Source: Nitrospinaceae bacterium (GTDB lineage: Bacteria > Nitrospinota > Nitrospinia > Nitrospinales > Nitrospinaceae). Taken from it: DNA of 27,018 nt. The notes beneath the pieces were generated by a model that did not search any database, was not told where the DNA came from, and worked only from the letters and a program-made list of their open reading frames with translations. The stretch is taken from contig JAJDAX010000088.1 in assembly GCA_029261615.1 (NCBI GenBank), forward strand, positions 1 through 27,018, written 5' to 3'. Each line of letters starts with the position of its first letter. The first letter of the stretch is position 1. Made by a program: the position numbers and the translations under genes. Shown piece by piece: positions 8,243 to 16,589 of the stretch.

Positions 8243-8857
8243 TTACTGTAAATTCGGATCGTCTTTCCCGGTATTAGTCCAATTCTGGAACCTTCTGTCA
8301 GACCATGAATCCATGTTCGGAGCTTCCTCTTTTGCCGTTGATTGACCCCGAATCGAAGTAACTACAGCTTCACGATCACTAGTGACTTGTTGATCTATTG
8401 GTTGACCTAAATCTGCCTGATATTCTTTTGCGTATTGCGTTAAGACTTTATTCCATAACTCTGGTTTTTCGTCTCGACTAACAAATGCTTGGGTAAATTT
8501 TGGATCTCTCGCTGCTCTGCCGTAGAGCGAATCTACAATGCGCTGTTCTGAGATATTAACCGATAGACCATCACCGATGGCCGCTTTAACCGTTTTTGCC
8601 GCATCCAAAACTGCATTATCCGTCGCTGCATCACGTTGCTCTTGCATAAAGCCTTTTACTTCAGCAATGTCCGCTGCGCTAATTTCTGCTGTTTTTTCAG
8701 TGGATTCTGGTTCGGGAGTTTTTGTGTCATTGTCAAATTCACTACTAAATTCAGTAAGTAGATCATCTAATGACTTCTCATCGGTCTGTGCGCTTTCGGT
8801 TTGAATAGTCTCCTCTGGAGCTACCTCTGACGTTTCAGCCACGACTTCTTTATTCAT
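8243..8857 (-). CDS. Acidic scaffolding protein
   Basis: 204 residues and strongly acidic. The first 70 residues are rich in Glu, Asp, Thr and Ser and probably disordered. A helical middle (DIAEVKGFMQEQRDAATDNA) and a C-terminal helical part with KPELWNKVLTQYAKEYQ follow. The final segment is polar (SDRRFQNWTNTGKDDPNLQ). Scaffolding proteins of podoviruses have this layout: an acidic N-terminus, a long helix, and a small C-terminal capsid-binding region. It sits immediately upstream of the capsid gene, the usual place. An AGAGGA site lies 6 bases upstream of the ATG. The call depends on composition and gene order, which here agree well. Confidence 0.75.
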   Translation of the reverse strand: MNKEVVAETSEVAPEETIQTESAQTDEKSLDDLLTEFSSEFDNDTKTPEPESTEKTAEISAADIAEVKGFMQEQRDAATDNAVLDAAKTVKAAIGDGLSVNISEQRIVDSLYGRAARDPKFTQAFVSRDEKPELWNKVLTQYAKEYQADLGQPIDQQVTSDREAVVTSIRGQSTAKEEAPNMDSWSDRRFQNWTNTGKDDPNLQ

Positions 8858-9093
8858 GTTTTATCCTCTTGCTTGAGTGTTATAGGTTTAAGGGACAATA
8901 AACTTAACAGCCCCTCAGTTGCGTCTAAACCACCACTTTTGTAGATCCACAAGTGGAAAGCCTCTTCCATCTTCGGTGAATAACGTGGTAATGATTCAGC
9001 ATTCTTTAATTTCTTTAATATTCCCATCCAAACGGGAGATTCTTGCAAGCCGCTCAAATAGGCTTCGTCTTGTTTATTTAAAATTGGGTTCAT
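8854..9093 (-). CDS. Small protein of unknown function between portal and scaffold
   Basis: 79 residues. It starts inside the end of the portal gene (4-base overlap) and overlaps the scaffold start by 4 bases, so the three are translationally linked. It has the helical segments PVWMGILKKLKNAESL and FHLWIYKSGGL and ends LKQEDKT. There is no signal peptide, and hydrophobicity is too low for a membrane anchor. Small genes at this position occur in many podovirus head operons and are usually not characterised. I do not recognise a family; an assembly cofactor is a guess. Confidence 0.6.
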   Translation of the reverse strand: MNPILNKQDEAYLSGLQESPVWMGILKKLKNAESLPRYSPKMEEAFHLWIYKSGGLDATEGLLSLLSLKPITLKQEDKT

Positions 9094-10883
9094 GAGAGTC
9101 CTAGTTCTTCTTGAAGTAGGGCATTTTGTGCTGGATCTTCTGCTGGCCCCTGCAATTCCCCTTCAGGATTTAGTAATGGATCAATATCAGTCCAGCCACC
9201 CTCTAGTAATATTTGCTCTATCATCGAAGGAAGATTCATAATGGGTTTCCCGCCTAGTTGTATATTAATTGAATCCGCTTGTAGTGCTTCTCTCAATGAC
9301 TGAAACCTACGTTCTCGTATTGCTTGCTGCTCTTGAGGCTCCCCGGCTCCATGCGCTTCAAAAACTGCTTTATCAGGCAGGTGTTTATTTTCAATCTCTA
9401 CAAATCCTCTGTATGACTCTATCCAGAAAGACTGCTTTCCACTAAACCCCTTTCCCATTTTATATTCCATATCAAGGAATTGAGTCAACGGACCTTTCAA
9501 CGTACTCCTGACATAATCGACTGTTCTCACCTGCCCTCGTTGTAGTTCTGCATTTTTAGCAAAAGCTGTCGTATGAGAAACCGTTTGTGCGCCTAACCTA
9601 GCTCTGTGAATACCTACCGCATCGGCGTACTGGGATAAGAATCCTTGATAGACAATCATCAAATCTCTTGGGTTGCCTATGGTGTGGACATTAACATCCC
9701 CAATGGTCGGCCATTGCGCACCCGGCTCTACGTTTGGCCCGCCTGATTGAGCAAACCACATATCGCTACGATCATAGCCTATCGGAGGTTGAGAATTTAA
9801 GGCTGAAGCCTCTACGACACGCATTAGTGCTTCGGTTGCCGCTGCCTGAAGCGGAAGTCCTTTTCTTAATGGAGACGACCCATAGGGTGTACCCACGTTC
9901 TCTTTATTGTAATGAAATTCTAAAACTGAATTAAAGGGATCTTGTCTGAAGCGAAGTCTTACAACCTTGATAGCATTGTTACCTACTGCGACGGTGACAA
10001 TTGTCCCAGGTAGAGAGATCGCCCCATTTGACTTTCTAGGAATGATAAAGTCACCCTCGGCTTCGAGTAACTGAATGTTGCCTTTATCGTCTGGGTCAAG
10101 TTTACTTATTATTTTAGGTCGCCAGCCTCCGGTTTCTATATTCGGATCAGTTGATCCTTTACTGGCTTGTTTCTGTACATCTTTTAATGCGCGAGTATCG
10201 CAAAAGATCGTCAACGGGCCTACGCTGAAGCCTTCATGCATTAATATGTGTTTTCTATCATCTAAATACGTGGTTTTAATTGACCTTGGGATCAAAACAG
10301 GGAACTTCATATCTTCCCTGACAACCCCTCTGGCGGTATTTAGAAAGACGGTCTTTTGTGTGCGCTTCACCCTCCCAACACCAGCGCCATAACTAAGGGC
10401 TTCAGCGTTAATGACATCTACATTCCCAAAAAAATCATACTGACGGTGGAAATGATTTAAAAACCCCATGACTAATTTATCTGCATTATCCTGATCGATA
10501 ATAGACGGTACGTCGTTTAAATCTCCGGCGATGATCCCAGTAAAGCTGGCCCTATCTAAATACTCATCCGATAACTCTGAATGGGCGGCGAACCACGGAC
10601 CGGAGTCGGGGAACTCCATTGCTCTTGAATCAGACGTTAATGTCTCCAGGGCTTCAGCTTGTAAAGGTAGCTCGATCTCCGGTAACCATGCTCTACGCGG
10701 ATCTACCGTACCGTCTTCAAATGTTTTATGATCGTTTTTAGGCCGCATAGCGACCTGGCGATCAATTTCTTTTATTTGCCTATCAAGGTCAATTCGATTC
10801 TTTTTTCTGCGCTTGAACTGATCATCAACATACTCAGCGATATGATCGAAATCATCTTCTCTTATCCGTCTTTTTGTTGCCAT
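9090..10883 (-). CDS. Portal protein
   Basis: 597 residues, within the usual size range of podovirus portals. It starts with a basic helical segment (ATKRRIREDDFDHIAEYVDD), then RKKNRIDLDRQIKEIDRQVAMR. Mixed alpha/beta wing regions and a long central region follow. A helix around 455-475 (RGQVRTVDYVRSTLKGPL) is of the kind that forms the portal stem and crown. The C-terminus is acidic and Gln-rich (PAEDPAQNALLQEELGLS). It lies downstream of terL and upstream of the scaffold and capsid genes, the near-universal order. The start is coupled to the upstream stop as TAATG. I recognise it by length, order and general character; no single diagnostic motif exists for portals. Confidence 0.75.
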   Translation of the reverse strand: MATKRRIREDDFDHIAEYVDDQFKRRKKNRIDLDRQIKEIDRQVAMRPKNDHKTFEDGTVDPRRAWLPEIELPLQAEALETLTSDSRAMEFPDSGPWFAAHSELSDEYLDRASFTGIIAGDLNDVPSIIDQDNADKLVMGFLNHFHRQYDFFGNVDVINAEALSYGAGVGRVKRTQKTVFLNTARGVVREDMKFPVLIPRSIKTTYLDDRKHILMHEGFSVGPLTIFCDTRALKDVQKQASKGSTDPNIETGGWRPKIISKLDPDDKGNIQLLEAEGDFIIPRKSNGAISLPGTIVTVAVGNNAIKVVRLRFRQDPFNSVLEFHYNKENVGTPYGSSPLRKGLPLQAAATEALMRVVEASALNSQPPIGYDRSDMWFAQSGGPNVEPGAQWPTIGDVNVHTIGNPRDLMIVYQGFLSQYADAVGIHRARLGAQTVSHTTAFAKNAELQRGQVRTVDYVRSTLKGPLTQFLDMEYKMGKGFSGKQSFWIESYRGFVEIENKHLPDKAVFEAHGAGEPQEQQAIRERRFQSLREALQADSINIQLGGKPIMNLPSMIEQILLEGGWTDIDPLLNPEGELQGPAEDPAQNALLQEELGLS

Positions 10884-11281
10884 TAGGCATGGCCTGCGGG
10901 GAGAATAATATTGCCTGCATACGTCTCCAAGAGTCCTACGTTCAACATAACGTCTATCGCTTCATGTGCGGCAAATTTAGCGGCTTCAATCCGGGCTTTG
11001 ATCCGCTCGTCTTTCTTCATATGCGTATCGTGATTTAATTTAAAATACAAGGGGAACCCAATCACCGCTTTACCACGCTGAATTCCGAAAGCAGAAAGAT
11101 AATAACCCTTCAGCATCCATTCATCGCCCGGTTCGATATTAAGGCTATCGGCATCATGATGGGGTCCGCCCTCTGCATAATAGACATCTTGCCCTTTGTA
11201 ACGCTCTTTCTCAGATAACCTTGCCCCATGAAATGCCCAGTGCTTTTGTAGGGCTTCGGGGATCAACTCTGCATCTATCAT
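10883..11281 (-). CDS. Conserved-looking phage protein of unknown function between terL and portal
   Basis: 132 residues, mixed charge, no signal peptide. It has a Tyr/Gly-rich centre (YKGQDVYYAEGGPHHDADS), then GDEWMLKGYYLSAFGIQRGK, and a C-terminal helical part (RIEAAKFAAHEAIDVMLN). The region around residues 33-50, with two adjacent His and several Asp/Glu, could bind metal, but no catalytic signature is recognised. It overlaps the terL end by 4 bases and abuts the portal start (TAATG). It is therefore embedded in the packaging operon, and a packaging or head-assembly helper role is plausible but unproven. Confidence 0.6.
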   Translation of the reverse strand: MIDAELIPEALQKHWAFHGARLSEKERYKGQDVYYAEGGPHHDADSLNIEPGDEWMLKGYYLSAFGIQRGKAVIGFPLYFKLNHDTHMKKDERIKARIEAAKFAAHEAIDVMLNVGLLETYAGNIILPAGHA

Positions 11282-12789
11282 GGGTTTGCTCTCAAGCCTC
11301 TAAAACTGCTTTTATATTTAGGGATGGTTTCAGTGTACGCATACCTCAACATCATTAAGGCGTACATAACTGCTTTAATCGTGTCTTCTCTTCTGTTAAC
11401 GATCTTTCCTTCTTTTCGATGGAAAGATCTAAACTCTTCAAAGAACCAATTTAAATCACTGAAGACTAGAAATCGTCCGGTCTTCATTCGTTGTTCCATT
11501 TCATCAATGATAGGCCACTGATCTTGTGCGCCACCTATGTCCTTTTTATATCTCGCGGAAATAGGTAATAGGTTCAATCCATGTCCACGGTAAACATCGG
11601 ATATACTTTGGCCTGATGATTTATCACGGGTTAAGTCCGAGGTCTTGTGTCCATCGTGCGGCCAGGAGACAGGTATCCATTTACTCCTCTTTTTAAACGC
11701 TTCTGCATGGTAAAGAGAATCTGCTGCTTCCTTTCTGTACTCATCGTACAAATAAACAATATCCCTGTCCCTGTCATGCGCTAACCACGCGCCTGCCGTG
11801 GGATGACCAACACCCACCCCGAAATCTATCCCCGCTATACGGGCAAAATGACGCGGTATTTCAATACGAGGGGTTTTTATCTCATCCTCGTTTACATCAA
11901 ATACCCGTCCCTCTCCCATCATCGGGACACCTAACGTCCTTGATTCAACGGAGTGACCCGGGTAGGTTTTTCTCAACCTATCCTTGTCCTTCTCTTTTAA
12001 ATGTCCCACGTCATCCCATGTCGCCCGAGAGAGATATATCCCCTCGGCCTTCGGGTACATGAAGTGTCGGGTTAGATCAGTTTCGCCTAACAAGGGGGTC
12101 AAGCCAGCCAGAAGCATTCCTGATGATCTAAATATACGAGTCTGACATTCTTCAAAGATTTTCTTTTGAGAGATATCATTATCATCCGGCTGCTCGTCCA
12201 AACAAACCACATCCGGGGCGGCGGTTTGCCATGCTTTCCACCCTTGCGCGTAAGTCTTAAAAATTAAATGTGAGTAACCATAGTTCCCTTCAATAATTAC
12301 CTGATGAACAGTGTTCGGTACGCCTGATTGACGCAGTTTCGGCTTGCCCTTGATCCTGTCCCGTGGAATAAGTCCTGTTCCTAACGAGCCTTCTAAATCT
12401 TCACCTAAAAGGATCTGCTGTACACCCTCAACTTGTAAGGAGGCATCAATTGCCCCTACCCACGCCCGGACTTTCTTTTCAAACTTAAATCCTTTGTACC
12501 ATTTCGGATATTCACCCAATAGGTGCGCGACAACCTCCCAAAGACAAGAGAGAGACTTCCCTACCCCGTTAGCACAAATATTCCCTTTCTCTTTGTCCTT
12601 TGTGTTGTGAAAGTCTAGCTGCCAGGGTTTGTTAGACCATGATTCCCAGTTTTCTTTTATACAAAGCTTTCCATTAGGGTATAGGGTGTCGGGGTGTCCG
12701 TAGGGGCGGTATTGCTTGAACTTCCGAAAACGAAGGCGTTGCTCAAGAGAGTCTTTGGCCTTCGCTAACGACTCAAGCTGCTTTGTCAA
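11278..12789 (-). CDS. terL: Terminase large subunit (packaging ATPase and nuclease)
   Basis: 503 residues. The Walker A loop is ANGVGKS at 73-79. Walker B is VVCLDE at 193-198, with the adjacent Glu as catalytic base. A C-terminal RNase-H-like nuclease domain follows, with Asp at 321 (IAGIDFGVG), Asp at 378 (WPHDGHKTSD) and Asp at 468 (NRREDTIKAVMYAL), the expected three acidic positions. The enzyme cuts concatemeric DNA and drives it into the prohead through the portal. The Walker A loop has Gly where many phage terminases have Arg (the common form is ANRVGK). The gene starts inside the end of a 72-residue gene and precedes the portal operon. Unusually, terS lies about 5.9 kb away, beyond the glycan island. 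Confidence 0.9.
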   Translation of the reverse strand: MTKQLESLAKAKDSLEQRLRFRKFKQYRPYGHPDTLYPNGKLCIKENWESWSNKPWQLDFHNTKDKEKGNICANGVGKSLSCLWEVVAHLLGEYPKWYKGFKFEKKVRAWVGAIDASLQVEGVQQILLGEDLEGSLGTGLIPRDRIKGKPKLRQSGVPNTVHQVIIEGNYGYSHLIFKTYAQGWKAWQTAAPDVVCLDEQPDDNDISQKKIFEECQTRIFRSSGMLLAGLTPLLGETDLTRHFMYPKAEGIYLSRATWDDVGHLKEKDKDRLRKTYPGHSVESRTLGVPMMGEGRVFDVNEDEIKTPRIEIPRHFARIAGIDFGVGVGHPTAGAWLAHDRDRDIVYLYDEYRKEAADSLYHAEAFKKRSKWIPVSWPHDGHKTSDLTRDKSSGQSISDVYRGHGLNLLPISARYKKDIGGAQDQWPIIDEMEQRMKTGRFLVFSDLNWFFEEFRSFHRKEGKIVNRREDTIKAVMYALMMLRYAYTETIPKYKSSFRGLRANP

Positions 12790-12991
12790 TGGCTTTTGCT
12801 CTTACTCCTGGTTTTTCACAAACAAACCCATGTTGACGATTTTCATAAAAGATAGGTCGGTATCCCTGCTCTAAGATCTGCTCAAGGAACCGCAAGGTGT
12901 ATTCTTTGTCTGTTTCTTTGTAATAGGGATCAAAAGGACAACGTATTACAGCGTAATGGTCTGTTTCTGAAATTATACGAACATCTTTCAT
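12773..12991 (-). CDS. Small protein of unknown function upstream of terL
   Basis: 72 residues. A good AGGAG ribosome binding site lies six bases before the ATG, which supports a real gene. It has short beta segments (VRIISETDHYAVIRCP), a helix (YTLRFLEQILEQGYRP) and a basic C-terminus (EKPGVRAKAIDKAA). There is no membrane segment. It overlaps the terL start by 17 bases, so it is probably co-translated with the terminase. I do not recognise a family. It could be a small packaging accessory protein or the last member of the glycan island. Confidence 0.6.
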   Translation of the reverse strand: MKDVRIISETDHYAVIRCPFDPYYKETDKEYTLRFLEQILEQGYRPIFYENRQHGFVCEKPGVRAKAIDKAA

Positions 12992-13000
12992 TTGGTACTC

Positions 13001-13603
13001 CTATGGTAAGCCTAGTAAGTTCATGGTGCGGCCAGAAAACGATCTGACCTTATCTTCAAATATCTTTTGCTTTGCATTGCCCCAATATTTAATCTCCCCG
13101 TCCCTGTCCGCGACCTCATGAACAAAATTGGTCCGCTCCCACGGGGCTTCCCAGAAATGTCCACTATCGTCCAGGGGGACACCGCAAAGCCAAATGCGAT
13201 CATAGCCTAACGCAAGTCCGGTATAGACCGCGTTTAATGAGGATGTGCCATGACCCGGCCACGGCCACGTATACTCGCCGCCATGTTTGTTAGAGTGGGT
13301 TTTGATCTTCTTTTCGTAACGAGACTGGTATTGATCTCTTCTGGTGTCTGTCCATTTAGGTAAAAACTTATGATTATTTGAATAAGCATGAGTGATCTCA
13401 CCCGGGTAGAACATAATCATTTCATTGACGCACATCACATGCGGAAGAGGATCGTGATTCTTTGCCATCCCCGCCCGTTTTAAATCATCCCATACACATC
13501 GACCGCCTGAAGCGATAATTAACAAGCCTGAATAAGTCCCTGCCAGCTTGGGTAGCTTCATGAATTTTGGATCTATCCCAAAGGAAGAAAAGTCAGTCAT
13601 CAT
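13001..13603 (-). CDS. Rossmann-like protein resembling DUF115/MptE-type enzymes, glycan island
   Basis: 200 residues. A beta strand then a Gly-rich loop, LLIIASGGRCVWDDL at about 27-41, is followed by VMCVNEMIMFYPGEITHAYSNN at about 56-77, though this stretch is uncertain in its limits. A second conserved-looking block reads GHGTSSLNAVYTGLALGYDR (117-136), and then IWLCGVPLDDSGHF. This layout, with a nucleotide-binding-like loop near the start and a later strand with Gly-Val-Pro/Asp, resembles DUF115 proteins. That family includes sugar-related and pterin-related transferases found near glycosyltransferases. Substrate is unknown. It follows the double methyltransferase after 16 bases and lacks a clear ribosome binding site. 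It may add or process a group on the glycan. Confidence 0.5.
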   Translation of the reverse strand: MMTDFSSFGIDPKFMKLPKLAGTYSGLLIIASGGRCVWDDLKRAGMAKNHDPLPHVMCVNEMIMFYPGEITHAYSNNHKFLPKWTDTRRDQYQSRYEKKIKTHSNKHGGEYTWPWPGHGTSSLNAVYTGLALGYDRIWLCGVPLDDSGHFWEAPWERTNFVHEVADRDGEIKYWGNAKQKIFEDKVRSFSGRTMNLLGLP

Positions 13604-13619
13604 AACTACACAGCATTAA

Positions 13620-14753
13620 TCACCATGTTTTAACCATTAAGATCTTCTCATGTACGCGATCAACCTCTACCGCTTTACCAAATATGTCCGCTATCCAGCG
13701 CATCCACTCACCACGACTTAAAAGGGTTACATGGGCGTTTCTCCCGTCTGGTAATTTAGCTTTCGATTTATTTAAAAAGATAGTAAATAACGCATTAGAG
13801 GATTTATTCTTAATCTCAGTGAAAACCCGATCAATATCACCCATTAAGATATGCTCCATCACATCACAACATATCACTAAATCCATGTGCTTCTCGGTCA
13901 TTACATTATGACGTTTAAGTGCCGGGTCAAATCTAAACAATCTCCTTTCGCCATCCTTATAAAAGTGGGCAACTAAATCACTCCTCCCACAACCGTAATC
14001 TAAAATAGATCCAGGATTTAATTGTTTAACAACGTCTGTTATTTCCTCCAGATAAAGATAACCAGAATCACCGTAATGTTGTGAATCGTGTAACTCCCTA
14101 TACTGACCTATCATATCCCTGTAATCAGGTAAGTCCTTTTTAAAGGCAAAACTTAATATATCCTCCCTTCCAGCCTTGGTTTCTAAATCACTGGTTTCTA
14201 AATGACGAAAACCGTACATCGCCATCCAATCAATAAAACCTTTCTCCGTGAAGTAATATAAATGTACGCCAGGACGGTAATGCTTGGATTCTCTTATCTT
14301 CCTTAATCGTAATATAGGAACACTGGCGAATAGATAAGCATGTTTTCTGATCCGTTTTAAATAAATCTCCGGGTTTTCTACATGCTCCAGTACGTCCCAG
14401 AATGAAACGGCCAGATGTTTGCCGAAGTCGTTCTCAAATTTATTTTCTTTCTTTAACCACTCAACCGCGCAAGGATTAATATCATAGCCATAGGTTCTTT
14501 CCCTGGTCTTTATAAATTCGCCTGACCCAATTCCAATATCTAATAAATCTTTTACGTGATACCTGTTAACAAAGTCTTTGCGTCCTTTGTTTAATCTTGA
14601 AGCAATCTTAGACCCTTCGTATTCCTTGTAAATATCAAAATATGCTTTACCGTATTCCTCCTTTTTACTCATGTCTGCTTGGTAGGCGATCTCCCCAGTA
14701 AGCATGAGGTCTTTATCCTGTTTGGCATCGAGTCGTTTTATAAACTTATCCAT
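13620..14753 (-). CDS. Fused tandem SAM-dependent methyltransferase, two class I domains
   Basis: 377 residues with two separate Rossmann methyltransferase domains. Domain 1 has motif I LDIGIGSGEF at 71-80, then TYGYDINPCAVEWL (the acidic residue after strand 2) and FWDVLEHVENPEIYL at 118-132. Domain 2 has motif I ILDYGCGRSDL at 250-260, FRFDPALK, and ICCDVMEHILMGDIDRVF at 294-311. The motifs DVLEHV and DVMEHI are typical of methyltransferases acting on small molecules or sugars, not of DNA adenine or cytosine methylases, whose catalytic motifs are absent. It starts 8 bases before the end of the single-domain methyltransferase gene. Probable targets are sugars or lipid-linked glycans of the island, by neighbourhood. 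Both domains appear to keep SAM-binding residues. Confidence 0.75.
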   Translation of the reverse strand: MDKFIKRLDAKQDKDLMLTGEIAYQADMSKKEEYGKAYFDIYKEYEGSKIASRLNKGRKDFVNRYHVKDLLDIGIGSGEFIKTRERTYGYDINPCAVEWLKKENKFENDFGKHLAVSFWDVLEHVENPEIYLKRIRKHAYLFASVPILRLRKIRESKHYRPGVHLYYFTEKGFIDWMAMYGFRHLETSDLETKAGREDILSFAFKKDLPDYRDMIGQYRELHDSQHYGDSGYLYLEEITDVVKQLNPGSILDYGCGRSDLVAHFYKDGERRLFRFDPALKRHNVMTEKHMDLVICCDVMEHILMGDIDRVFTEIKNKSSNALFTIFLNKSKAKLPDGRNAHVTLLSRGEWMRWIADIFGKAVEVDRVHEKILMVKTW

Positions 14754-15210
14754 GACAGACGACAGAGAAACTCCAGTTCAGATCCCTTTCGCTGAATAAA
14801 ATATTACTAAACCCCATGTCTTTTAAGATATTCACCATTTCCTTCGGATGCCAGGAACTTAGGTGTTTCTTACAGTTCTCGGGTTTCCAATACTCCATAT
14901 GAGGATGAGGAAGATATAAAAATAACACACCTCCTTTTAGCCTGGTCTTCCAGTGCTTGAGGGCTTCGTAAGGTTCTTCCAAATGCTCTAAACAATGAGA
15001 AGAGAATATATAATCAAACTGCTTATCTGGAAGATCGTACGCATCGTTATCTAAAATTAAATCATAGGGTAACGCGCCGGGGAAGGGCCATTTACCACAA
15101 CCTATATCTATGCCCTCCCCTTTACAAAACTGTTTCGCAATAGGGATAATATATTGACACGCATTGCCCTCTTTTAAATAATCAGGATAGTCTTTACCTT
15201 TATACTTCAT
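14746..15210 (-). CDS. SAM-dependent methyltransferase, class I
   Basis: 154 residues, short for the fold. Motif I is GIDIGCGK at 33-40. A later acidic segment follows strand 2 (YDLILDNDAYDLP), and post-motif IFSSHCLEHLEEPYEAL at 68-84 matches Methyltransf_11-type proteins. A final strand-helix-strand segment includes LKGGVLFLYLPHPHMEYW and a short C-terminus ending in WSFSVVCHG. The short motif I to strand-2 spacing is normal for small phage enzymes. It overlaps both neighbours by a few bases in one operon with the GT29-like and tandem methyltransferase genes. By context it may methylate a sugar or a glycan end. The acceptor cannot be read from the sequence. Confidence 0.75.
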   Translation of the reverse strand: MKYKGKDYPDYLKEGNACQYIIPIAKQFCKGEGIDIGCGKWPFPGALPYDLILDNDAYDLPDKQFDYIFSSHCLEHLEEPYEALKHWKTRLKGGVLFLYLPHPHMEYWKPENCKKHLSSWHPKEMVNILKDMGFSNILFSERDLNWSFSVVCHG

Positions 15211-15935
15211 AGAAGGTTCTGAAGATGTTCATCAAAGGTCAGTCTTTCGGAAGGGTTATCTCTTAACCATTGCAATTCTAAATCAGGTCGATGACGAATT
15301 GGATCTCTTGTGTTAACTTTGCCCCATTTCTCATTAACGTTATGTATCCCTGAAGTAAAGAAATCAAATCCCGTTATGTAAATATCACAATCAAATGATA
15401 ATACGTCAAGAATACAACTAAACCCCGTCGTCGGCATGTGACCTTTTAACGACTTCATGTACGCCTGGAGTCGTTCTTTCGTTGGGATGTGGGTATCACA
15501 AAACCAGAAGTTCTTCCTCCGTTGGTAAACCGCTTTAAATTGTATGCCGTGGGTCTTTCCATTATTTACATGCCATTCAGATTGAATAAAGTCCTCATTA
15601 GGCAACTTGCACATACATAAGGTCACACCATGATCTTGTAATTCCTCCTTCTGTTTTTTTATCGACACGCCGAAAAAGCTGTAATAGACATCTGTTCTAA
15701 ACCCTGTGAATTCATCGTTCTTATAATTATTGACCCGGATAACGATATCGTGGGAGTCTATAAATCCTATCTCATTATCCAAACAACTTGGCCCACTGCC
15801 TACGATAGCCACTTTCTTCCCCTGGAATCTTTGTGCAACGTCCATATAAGTAACAAAGTTCACAGGAAGTTCATGATTGTTTTCTCGATATTCTCCTGGT
15901 TGTCTATCACATGGTACGACGTTGACTTGTGGCAT
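15207..15935 (-). CDS. GT29-like (sialyltransferase-type) glycosyltransferase
   Basis: I start at the ATG at 15933-15935, preceded by AAGGAA (15939-15944). The frame is open to 15977, but that start gives a longer overlap with the gene before and has no ribosome binding site. This gives 242 residues. VAIVGSGPS at 42-50, then IDSHDIVIRVNNY ending near 71, matches the L-sialylmotif layout of family GT29. TTGFSCILD at 169-177 with CDIYITGFDFF ending near 193 matches the S-motif. RHRPDLELQWL at about 214-224 supplies the later His and Glu region. No N-terminal membrane anchor is present, so it is cytoplasmic. GT29 enzymes move sialic acid from CMP-sialic acid, but viral homologues may use another donor. 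Overlap with the GT9 gene is 76 bases. Confidence 0.65.
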   Translation of the reverse strand: MPQVNVVPCDRQPGEYRENNHELPVNFVTYMDVAQRFQGKKVAIVGSGPSCLDNEIGFIDSHDIVIRVNNYKNDEFTGFRTDVYYSFFGVSIKKQKEELQDHGVTLCMCKLPNEDFIQSEWHVNNGKTHGIQFKAVYQRRKNFWFCDTHIPTKERLQAYMKSLKGHMPTTGFSCILDVLSFDCDIYITGFDFFTSGIHNVNEKWGKVNTRDPIRHRPDLELQWLRDNPSERLTFDEHLQNLL

Positions 15936-16570
15936 ATTTTCCTTGGTGTTATAGAGCTGATCCTTTGATCTCCACACTCAAGACCACGTGAGGACCATAT
16001 AGCGAGGCATTTTTTATTAAAAGATTCAGCCAGCGGTATCATGCCTGAGACTTGGCCTATTAATCTGTCTGCCGTTTTAGCTAGATCGATTAAATCTGTA
16101 ACAGAGGTTTTGTTGACTAAATCTAAATCGATATTACCTAAATCGTATTTAGGTTTTCCCTTCCCGACTAAGACGGTGTAGAAATGAGGTTTGATTACTT
16201 CTAAGATCTGATCGAAACGCTCACAGTTTGGAAATAATTCTCGCCCGTAATGATCATTCCTGTCCATCGGAGTCCTTGGCATGTAAACAAGGAGCATCCT
16301 TTTGGGGAAAAGTCGTTCTCTTTGGACCTCCCAGTCTAAACGTAAATCCGCTTTGACACCCGCTTCGGTACAAACATTATCAAACTGCGTGCCTGACTCA
16401 AATTTACGTTTTGAATAATGGGCAAGGATATCGATATTCTGCCGGGTGAAGGGTGAGACGTTTACGTTTAACTGAGAAAAGACTTCCGGCCAATTACAAC
16501 AAACCTCTACCTTTTCTCCTTGGCTAACGAGTTCTCTAGCGATAGCCTGGACGTAAAGCGCATCACCCAA
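15860..16570 (-). CDS. GT9-like (heptosyltransferase-type) glycosyltransferase, start uncertain
   Basis: From the TTG at 16570 the protein has 236 residues and begins GDALYVQAIARELV after the first residue. The frame extends upstream and reads IVRIRGGSGLGDALYV, which matches the first strand and Gly loop that open GT9 proteins. The TTG start would remove that strand. The upstream part has no ATG, GTG or TTG; an ATC at 16595-16597 lies 3 bases after GGAGGG (16601-16606). The later motif TADRLIGQVSGMIPLAESF, with AIWSSRG after it, corresponds to the GT9 nucleotide-sugar binding region, where Gly-Met and Ala-Glu positions normally sit. GT9 enzymes use ADP-heptose as donor, which fits the HldE genes upstream. 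Length is shorter than the usual 320-350. Confidence 0.7.
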   Translation of the reverse strand: MGDALYVQAIARELVSQGEKVEVCCNWPEVFSQLNVNVSPFTRQNIDILAHYSKRKFESGTQFDNVCTEAGVKADLRLDWEVQRERLFPKRMLLVYMPRTPMDRNDHYGRELFPNCERFDQILEVIKPHFYTVLVGKGKPKYDLGNIDLDLVNKTSVTDLIDLAKTADRLIGQVSGMIPLAESFNKKCLAIWSSRGLECGDQRISSITPRKICHKSTSYHVIDNQENIEKTIMNFL

Positions 16571-16589
16571 ACCCGACCCCCCACGAATT

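Noticed and set aside
13620..15210. Methyltransferases as DNA-modifying (anti-restriction) enzymes
   Set aside because: No DPPY/NPPY or PC catalytic motifs; the post-motif DV-EH pattern and neighbours favour small-molecule or sugar targets.
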